DNA of 64,000 bases from Pyricularia pennisetigena (Eukaryota > Ascomycota > Sordariomycetes > Magnaporthales > Pyriculariaceae): contig NW_021940919.1 of assembly GCF_004337985.1 (NCBI RefSeq), forward strand, positions 682,001 through 746,000, written 5' to 3'. A program made the translations under genes and the position numbers. The notes beneath the pieces were generated by a model. It worked only from the letters and a program-made list of their open reading frames with translations, did not search any database and was not told the DNA's origin. Shown in pieces: positions 57,998 through 64,000 of this stretch; position 1 is the first letter of the stretch, and each line of letters opens with the position of its first letter.

Positions 57998-58264
57998 TCA
58001 AATTCCCAGATTCACTGTCGCACTCATATCTTGAGACATCACCTTATAGGGGGGGTCCTTCAGACCATCACAGGAAGTGGTGGAGCAGTCCGCGTTAGCG
58101 TGGCACCAATAGTGTCCAATTCTTCCTGATGTCCCCCCCTGGATTACTCCGTGGTCAACAAAGCTTTTGTCCTTAAATATAGAGACGTGACATTCCGGAG
58201 CAGCGAGTACAGTCGTTGAGAGCGCCATAGCGACGAAGGCAGCAAGAATAGATTCGAACCTCAT
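57998..58264 (-). CDS. Small secreted cysteine-containing protein (88 aa)
   Basis: Single exon, ATG at 58264. Signal peptide about 1-22 (MRFESILAAFVAMALSTTVL, then AAP). The mature part of about 66 residues has four Cys at 25, 54, 60 and 65 (PECHVSIF; YWCHANADC; TTSC). The first Cys lies at the very start of a beta-like segment, as in other small fungal effectors. No family recognised. A TATAAATGC motif on the same strand lies about 225 bp upstream. Stands alone between long gene-free stretches. Probably an apoplastic protein or effector. Confidence 0.72.
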   Translation of the reverse strand: MRFESILAAFVAMALSTTVLAAPECHVSIFKDKSFVDHGVIQGGTSGRIGHYWCHANADCSTTSCDGLKDPPYKVMSQDMSATVNLGI

Positions 58265-60122
58265 GATGACGGCTTGCGGTATCTGTTTTTCTTTTTGTTA
58301 GATTCCCGAGCCACTACGGCGAGCGAGCGGCGATCCTCGCCGTTGAAACTAATTGATTATTCTACGAGGCCATCAGGGTGGGTAGGTACTTGCTGTAATT
58401 TATTCCAGGTGAAAACAGGAGCAGATGATTGGAGTGACTTGGGACTGACATCGAGCGAGACCAGGAGGAGCTGTCGAGCCGATTGCATTTATACACAAAA
58501 GACAAAAAAAGAAAGAAAAAAAAAAAAAAAGTTTTCGCTAGACTTCGATTACTGCCCCGTATCTGAAATTGATGATTCTGTCATTCAAGAACCGTCATCC
58601 TGGTAGATGCTTTAACTTTCATGCCCACAGCTACCGAACGAGCCGAGCGGACCAATCAGCTGCACTAGACACTACCTGGTCTCCGGAATGCGCATTTAAT
58701 TTAAAGCCACCATTCTGGTATACAGTCTGCACATTTATGCGCGGCGTCACCGAATATAGGCCATGGGCCACGGCTAGCATTTGAACAGTCGTGTCCCCAA
58801 GAAAAGATCCCCATAGCACTACACACCAAAGCCTCGATGCTTGGGACTCTAGTATTTACAGAGTGGCTAAAGCTTTACCCTGCATTATTGTTGTCGCCCA
58901 ATGCTTTTCTGCTGGTTAGTTGGAGCTGCTGTTAGCATGGTACATGGAGTTTTTTGACTGACGTCTTGAGCAATGGACCCGACTTGGCAATGTGTAAAAT
59001 CACAGGACTTGTTGCATCAAAGGTTTTCATTTGTTTTGAATATTGAGCCTGCATATAAGCTGGCACTGCCAGTATCCCCTCATATGCTTTCACTGTCCAC
59101 GTGGTATCCTCTGTCTATCATTTATGCCTAACGTAATTTACTAATTCCCCTAAAGAGGAAGAGTGCCGGATGCGCGCTAGTTACTTACTGGCTGCTGTCC
59201 TTATCCCAAGAAGAGAAACTGTTTTCCAATATCTATACAGCCATTCTCTGCATTCTACAGGATAACGCGATGGACACAAAGACCAAGGCAACTCTACTCG
59301 GCGCTATAGTCTCAAAAGTCTGGACGCGGACCACCGGCGGCAAATTTCGGGGTTGTTTGTCGCCCAGGATCAACAAAAGGTGTAGGGATCATGCTCTACT
59401 CCTTGCAAGCCGGCGATATGGGTGTCCGAAAGCCTCCCCCTTTTCGAGAATAAAGGCACAACGCGTACAACAATCGCAGAGGATGGGCATTGATGATTAT
59501 ACCTACTGCAGGGGAAAGAAATGTCGTTTTTGACGAGTTAGCTAGCTGGTCTACAGTAGCGCAGGCCTTGGGCCCTGTCAGCAGTCACAAGGCCGTGAGC
59601 CTAGCGTGACGCGGCCCGATCCATATGTCTGCTGTGCGGCCACACCCAAGCTGACGGGTTCGAGGGTCCGGGTGTTGCCGGAGGGCCGATGTCGCTTCCG
59701 GCAGGTTGGTGTACTTGTGATGACACTTTAGCTGCTTTTTTTGTTTTAGAGAAAAATAATCACATACTGTTAATGTAAGGGGAAGAACGGTATATTGGTC
59801 TGGGCACAACTTGCACTGAGCAACAAAGAAACAGCAAATTAGACCTATTTGTCTTGCATAGATATCAGGAAACGACCGTACTGATGAATTCTACCGCGGG
59901 TATGCATAGTGTGCGCCGGACAATAATTATTAACAGCTGCGGGACTTGAAATGCTACCTTGGCATCTCCGGCAACGTGCAGTGACTAGTGACCACCAAAC
60001 AAAGATACGCAAGAGGGATGTGTATGTTGAGGCCCGAGGCCAGGCAATACGCGCGGCACAAGAATTGAAGAGGACTCAGAAGAGTTATATATATAAATCA
60101 CAGACTTCCTGTCATCCAAGAA

Positions 60123-60153
<31 letters not shown>

Positions 60154-60199
60154 CAAGATTAGTATTCAATCTATCAGAGCCAAATAACCAAAGCCCAAA
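58265..60199. other. Intergenic, about 1.9 kb, no supported gene
   Basis: Includes upstream DNA of the flanking genes. A TATATATAAATC motif lies near 60,087-60,098, about 100 bp before the glucanase start, and a 28-base A-run at 60126-60153 lies in its leader. Open frames inside look like chance. Confidence 0.45.
60087..60098 (+). promoter_or_regulatory. TATA-like element of the GH16 gene
   Basis: TATATATAAATC about 100 bp before the ATG at 60200, a usual distance for a fungal TATA box. Inferred from position only. Confidence 0.35.
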
Positions 60200-61016
60200 A
60201 TGTCCGTCATCTCGTCTCTCCTCTTCATCCTTGCCACGTCAGCTGGGGTCAGTGCTCAGTTGAAGCTTAGCAGGACCTACGACAAGGACAACTTTTTCGA
60301 TCAGTTCTTTTTTCGGGATGTAAGTTACTCCATTGGGGGAAATTTCATGTTTTGCCAAAGAAGGAATTCAGAAAACAGCTGCCTGATCGAGGTACTAAAA
60401 ACCGACATGCATCAAACTCCAGAGAGCCTACTTTCAGAAACTCATCAGGGCCAACGAACCAACCAACGGCTTTGTCGAGTATGTCAGCCAGACAGAGGCA
60501 AAAAACTCGGGATTGGCCGAATACCGCGGCAACCAAATCTACATTGGCGTCGACAGCAAAGAGCGCGTGTCCACCAACGGCGGCATTGGCAGGAAGGCCG
60601 TGCGGCTAGAGTCCAAGCAGACGTTTGACACCGGTCTCCTGGTCGCTGACATTCAGCACATGCCCGGCAACGCATGCGGTACCTGGCCAGCCTTGTAAGC
60701 TTGGCCCTGGCTGACAGCAACGGATTTGAGCACTTGGCAAGCAAGACAAAACCCCTTTGTAGTTTCAGTCACTGACAAAAAAAAAAACTCTATGATTATG
60801 ATTCGGCCAAAACAGCTGGACCTTCAACTTCGAAGAAGACCCATACAGCGAGATTGACATTCTCGAAGGCAACGGCTCGCCCACCCAGGACCGCAACACC
60901 GTGTCCCTGCACACCTGCGGCACCTGCAGCTTCCCCAGCCTGCAGGGCCCGGATCTCAGACAAGACTGCGACCTGCACGCCCGGGCAAACTGCGAGGGCG
61001 GTAACAATCCGTGCGT

Positions 61017-61055
<39 letters not shown>

Positions 61056-61683
61056 TCCCACCCTGGCGGTACCAGATCCCTATGTGTGTGGCAGCCTGAT
61101 CGAACAAAAAACTGATAGGCAGTTGTGACAAACAGTGGCGGGTGCGGCGTGGATGGCGCCAAGAGCTCCTACGGGACCAGCATGAACGACAACGAGGGCG
61201 GCGTCTACGCCACGCTGCTCGACAGCTCGGGCGTCAAGATCTGGTTCTTCCCCCGCTCAAAGATCCCACAAGACCTGGCCAGCGGCAACCCGACCCCGAC
61301 CGTGTCGGCGTGGGGCGCGCCGCAGGCAAACATGGAGAGCGGGAACTCGTGCAACGTGCAGCAGAGGTTCAGCAACCAGACCATTGTATGTCGTGTGCTA
61401 TTTTCTTTTTTTTTTATTTATTTTCTTTTTCTGTGCTTTAACGGATCTTAGCCCTGTTCCATCGCCTGGATCACATTGCTGACAAAAAGACAAATCTGGT
61501 CCTGAGCAGATCATCAACACGACTTTTTGCGGCGACATCATCGACAACTGGGACCAGCAGACCCAGGGCTCGCCCGAGTGCCGGTCTGCGCCGGGCGGGA
61601 CCTGCGAATCGTACGTCGGTTCAAACCCCGAGGCGTACAAGGAGGCTTACTGGTTGTTCAACTCTATCAAGCTCTACCAATGA
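60200..61683 (+). CDS. Secreted GH16 beta-glucanase (endo-1,3(4)-beta-glucanase type)
   Basis: Cleaves mixed-link or beta-1,3-glucan outside the cell; could act on plant or fungal wall. Five exons: 60200-60319, 60438-60694, 60816-about 61000, about 61123-61385 and 61510-61683, giving about 332 residues. Signal peptide 1-19 (MSVISSLLFILATSAGVSA). Family blocks are TNGFVEYVSQTEA, then VRLESKQTFDTGL, HMPGNACGTWPAFW across an intron, and the catalytic EIDILEGNG (Glu138 and Glu143; nucleophile and acid/base of the E-x-D-x-x-E motif). NDNEGGVYATLL, IWFFPRSKIP and EAYKEAYWLFNSIKLYQ follow. The third intron contains a 35-base T-run (61018-61052), and two donor/acceptor pairs there both keep the frame, so that joint is uncertain. 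Confidence 0.9.
61018..61052. repeat. 35-base poly(T) run inside an intron of the GH16 gene
   Basis: Lies in the third intron, between a GTAACA or GTGTTT donor and the acceptor near 61122-61135. Long enough to vary by slippage. Confidence 0.95.
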
Positions 61684-62591
61684 CAAGGTGAAAGGATGCG
61701 GCTTTTACTGCAGCGCTACATGTAGGAGAAACCCACCAGCGCCGCTTGGTCATGTCATATTTGATAGATGCAATGTCAGGTCTTGTAAATAGAATCGAAT
61801 AGACGCACGTGAAACGAGATCTTCCAGAGACGTTGTCTTTAGGCGGCGCCATACGTGATTGATTTTTTTTCAAACTCTTCCAGTCATGTTTGACTGGTGA
61901 TTATCTATTCGACAGAGACGACATAGCCTATCCTTGCTTCCCCAACCACCCTTTGGTTCGATAGGGCTCTCCATTGCATCATCAGCCGTTGATTGGCCAA
62001 AATACTCAATCGGAATTTATTCAAGGGATAGTTCGCTTGTTTACCATGCCGCGAAAAAAAGCGGTTCCATGTCAAGATCTCGTGGTGTCGGGCCATTTTG
62101 CCCGGGTTTCCCGTTGACTGCTACTCTTCACTTTCTTTCTCTCCACCAGCATGAAATGTTGATCGTCATTCCGGACTAAAGCAATGTCCCTGGGTTTCCA
62201 AAAATATGCAATCAATCTAACATGCAAAAAAAAAGACCAGCGGGTGACCATCGCGACATGAATCGTGGCCATGTTCATCGGTCCAAGAATAGTGCAAACC
62301 AGTAGCTCGACGGACGGGAGAGGATATGGATGTTGCCAGAATGTTTGGCGTCGGTCCAATGTTTATAAAGACTCTTTCAGAGACCTTTTTTTCTTTTTCT
62401 TCTTATTTTCCTTCTCTGTTCACCCGACAATCCTACCACTCACGAGGCCACCACACAAGACATTCGCTTTCACACTGTCGCTTCAGCAATAAAAGCATCC
62501 ACTCGTTTGACACATTCTATTTTTTACCCTTCTGCAACAAGTCAGCAGATCCTGCTCAACAACAATAACAAAAAACAAAAAAAAAAAAAAA
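61684..62591. other. Intergenic, promoter side of the 62592 gene
   Basis: No gene seen. A TTTATAAAG motif lies near 62,360, and an A-run precedes the start codon directly, giving an A-rich leader. Confidence 0.4.
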
Positions 62592-62879
62592 ATGAAGTTC
62601 TCAACCGTGCTTTCCTCCTTTGCACTGGCCAGTGTCGCCATCGCCGCCGGCACCAGATCAGGCCGGCCCCCAAGAGCTCCGACGTCGGCCCAGTACTCAA
62701 AGTCCCAGATGCAGGCCGGCGGCCGGAAAACCAGCGACCAAATTTTTAAAGAATGCATGGAGGGATGCAGAAAGGCGCTCGCTGAGTTCAGGTCTACACA
62801 AGATATCGAAACTAAGTGCGAGAACGTATGCAACAAAGCCGTCGAAGACGCAAGGAAAAATGGTTTGACATCTGATTAA
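62592..62879 (+). CDS. Secreted CX3C...CX3C helical-hairpin-like protein (95 aa)
   Basis: Intact single exon. Signal peptide about 1-19 (MKFSTVLSSFALASVAIAA), then a basic, flexible stretch and a helical C-terminal half. Four Cys form two CX3C motifs: C55-MEG-C59 and C76-ENV-C80, with 16 residues between (RKALAEFRSTQDIETK). This is the signature of alpha-hairpinin-type folds: two antiparallel helices tied by two disulfides, as known in small plant antimicrobial and inhibitor peptides. A fungal secreted member would be unusual. It may be an effector or antimicrobial; function is not shown. Ends NGLTSD at a TAA. Confidence 0.75.
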   Translation: MKFSTVLSSFALASVAIAAGTRSGRPPRAPTSAQYSKSQMQAGGRKTSDQIFKECMEGCRKALAEFRSTQDIETKCENVCNKAVEDARKNGLTSD

Positions 62880-64000
62880 GAAACTCTCGGCGGCGGTTTG
62901 TGTTTGTTGCAATACGGCAGTGGCTATCGCACTCGGCTTGTGATCCCTAGAGAGATGAGATATGAAGGTGCCATCATCATCCTGGTGCTTTGCAGGTTGG
63001 GCAGCTATGGATCCACGCAACGACTTTAATTCGTGTTTTGGAACAGACTTTGATAGTTTTGTTTTGTACCTGGAAGATAGACAGAGGCGATACAGCGATT
63101 CGCACTAATTCTGTGCGTCAATATAAATCCCTAGATCCAGACGAGGTCTACGAACTGTACTCGTTACCAATGAGGACGAAAGCAAGAAATAAGGGGAAAC
63201 CTAAGTCATGAAAACCACAATACAGCACAGTCATTGCCAAGTACAGTCGCATCTAGACCCTTAGGTACCAACATCCAGACCATCATTTCGATAGTTTTTG
63301 TTTTCTTCAATATACGTCGTGAACCGATCGCTACCAACGCCGTTTTGCACAAACACATGCAGCCATCGGCCCTTTTGGTGGCCAAGCTCAAATAAATTGA
63401 GGGCATATAAAAGTTCCTGACACCAATATGTTGTACTTCGCAAGTTGGTATCAAAACATTGTCGGGGTCATCCACGAAAGTCTTCAGGTGGACATTGATG
63501 TTGGCAGAGCTCTTTGTATACGCAGGATAACACCGTAAAGTCGATCTGGGTCAGATGAAAAGAGAAAACTTCAAGGATTAGGTAGTGCGTTCCAACTTGC
63601 AGGATCAAACAGAGCTACCAATTTTGGCTGGTGCTGGTATTCATCGTCTAGAATGGTTGCCGTCATATATCGTGTAATTGAGTCAATATTTCTCAGGAGC
63701 TGCTTCTTTTTGGAGAATTCGATATGTCATAAAGACTTCTTCAGTCAGATCCGGGTTTAGGCTGTAAACTGTGGTTTTTATATTATTGGGGCTTCACTAG
63801 TATCACTGCCAAACTGCCATCGCTCCTCCTTTCCACCCGCGCCTTCTGTCGTCCTGACCAGCAGATGGTACACTGCTCAGGTAAGGAGAATCGGACTTTG
63901 CGCCGACTGAAGAATGAATGGATGGAAACGTCACAGGTTGTTACTGGCTAGTCCCACCAAGCGCCTATCTCCAGCTTGATATGCTGTCGGATCAAGCAGG
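62880..64000. other. Intergenic to right edge, no supported gene
   Basis: Short open frames on both strands only; none has a signal peptide, splice pattern or recognised motif. Confidence 0.4.

Overview
The window looks like a filamentous ascomycete, most likely a plant-associated Sordariomycete. The protein genes have short GT-AG introns of about 50-185 nt. One encodes a Zn2Cys6 transcription factor with a fungal-specific middle region, and several encode small secreted cysteine-containing proteins. The repeats are Ty1/copia, Ty3/gypsy chromovirus, Mutator-like and pogo/Fot1-type elements carrying heavy C-to-T (G-to-A) decay of the kind made by repeat-induced point mutation (RIP). A candidate MAX-type effector would suit a Pyricularia-like lineage, but the species cannot be fixed from the sequence.

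Bases 1 to about 39,400 are an AT-rich nest of transposons. From boundaries and target-site duplications (TSDs) I read this order of insertion. A Mutator-like element, of which only the right part is seen (28583-29514), was hit by copia-2 (7059-28582, + strand). Copia-2 was then hit by copia-1 (- strand, 1-7058, running off the left edge; its LTR carries another Mutator-like element, 5047-6897) and by chromovirus gypsy-2 (7865-23539, - strand, TSD CAAAT). Gypsy-2 was hit by chromovirus gypsy-1 (9092-16312, + strand, TSD GTTTG) and by a 659-bp element with a tRNA-like Pol III promoter (22585-23243, TSD CCAAT). To the right, copia-3 (31804-39407, + strand, TSD ATATT) carries a second 659-bp element, a third Mutator-like copy at a deletion junction, and a 353-bp fold-back derivative of the 659-bp element. 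All retrotransposon genes are broken, mainly by TAA/TAG stops where Gln or Trp is expected.

Between copia-2 and copia-3 lies a less decayed island (about 29,660-31,460). It holds an intact 88-codon secreted-protein gene with MAX-effector-like features and, on the other strand, a possible truncated relative.

Bases 39,400-64,000 are ordinary GC-balanced gene space: a Zn2Cys6 regulator (40306-43106), a decayed pogo/Fot1-class element (44575-46436), a small secreted protein (47533-47818), a five-exon nitronate monooxygenase (48400-49769), a 591-residue protein of unknown function (52299-54074), two more small secreted proteins (54535-55064 and 57998-58264), a GH16 beta-glucanase (60200-61683) and a secreted CX3C...CX3C helical-hairpin protein (62592-62879). 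Secreted and putative host-facing products next to a repeat nest fit a 'two-speed' effector compartment. Nothing shows that these genes share one pathway. I saw no rRNA gene, no convincing functional tRNA gene and no CRISPR array.
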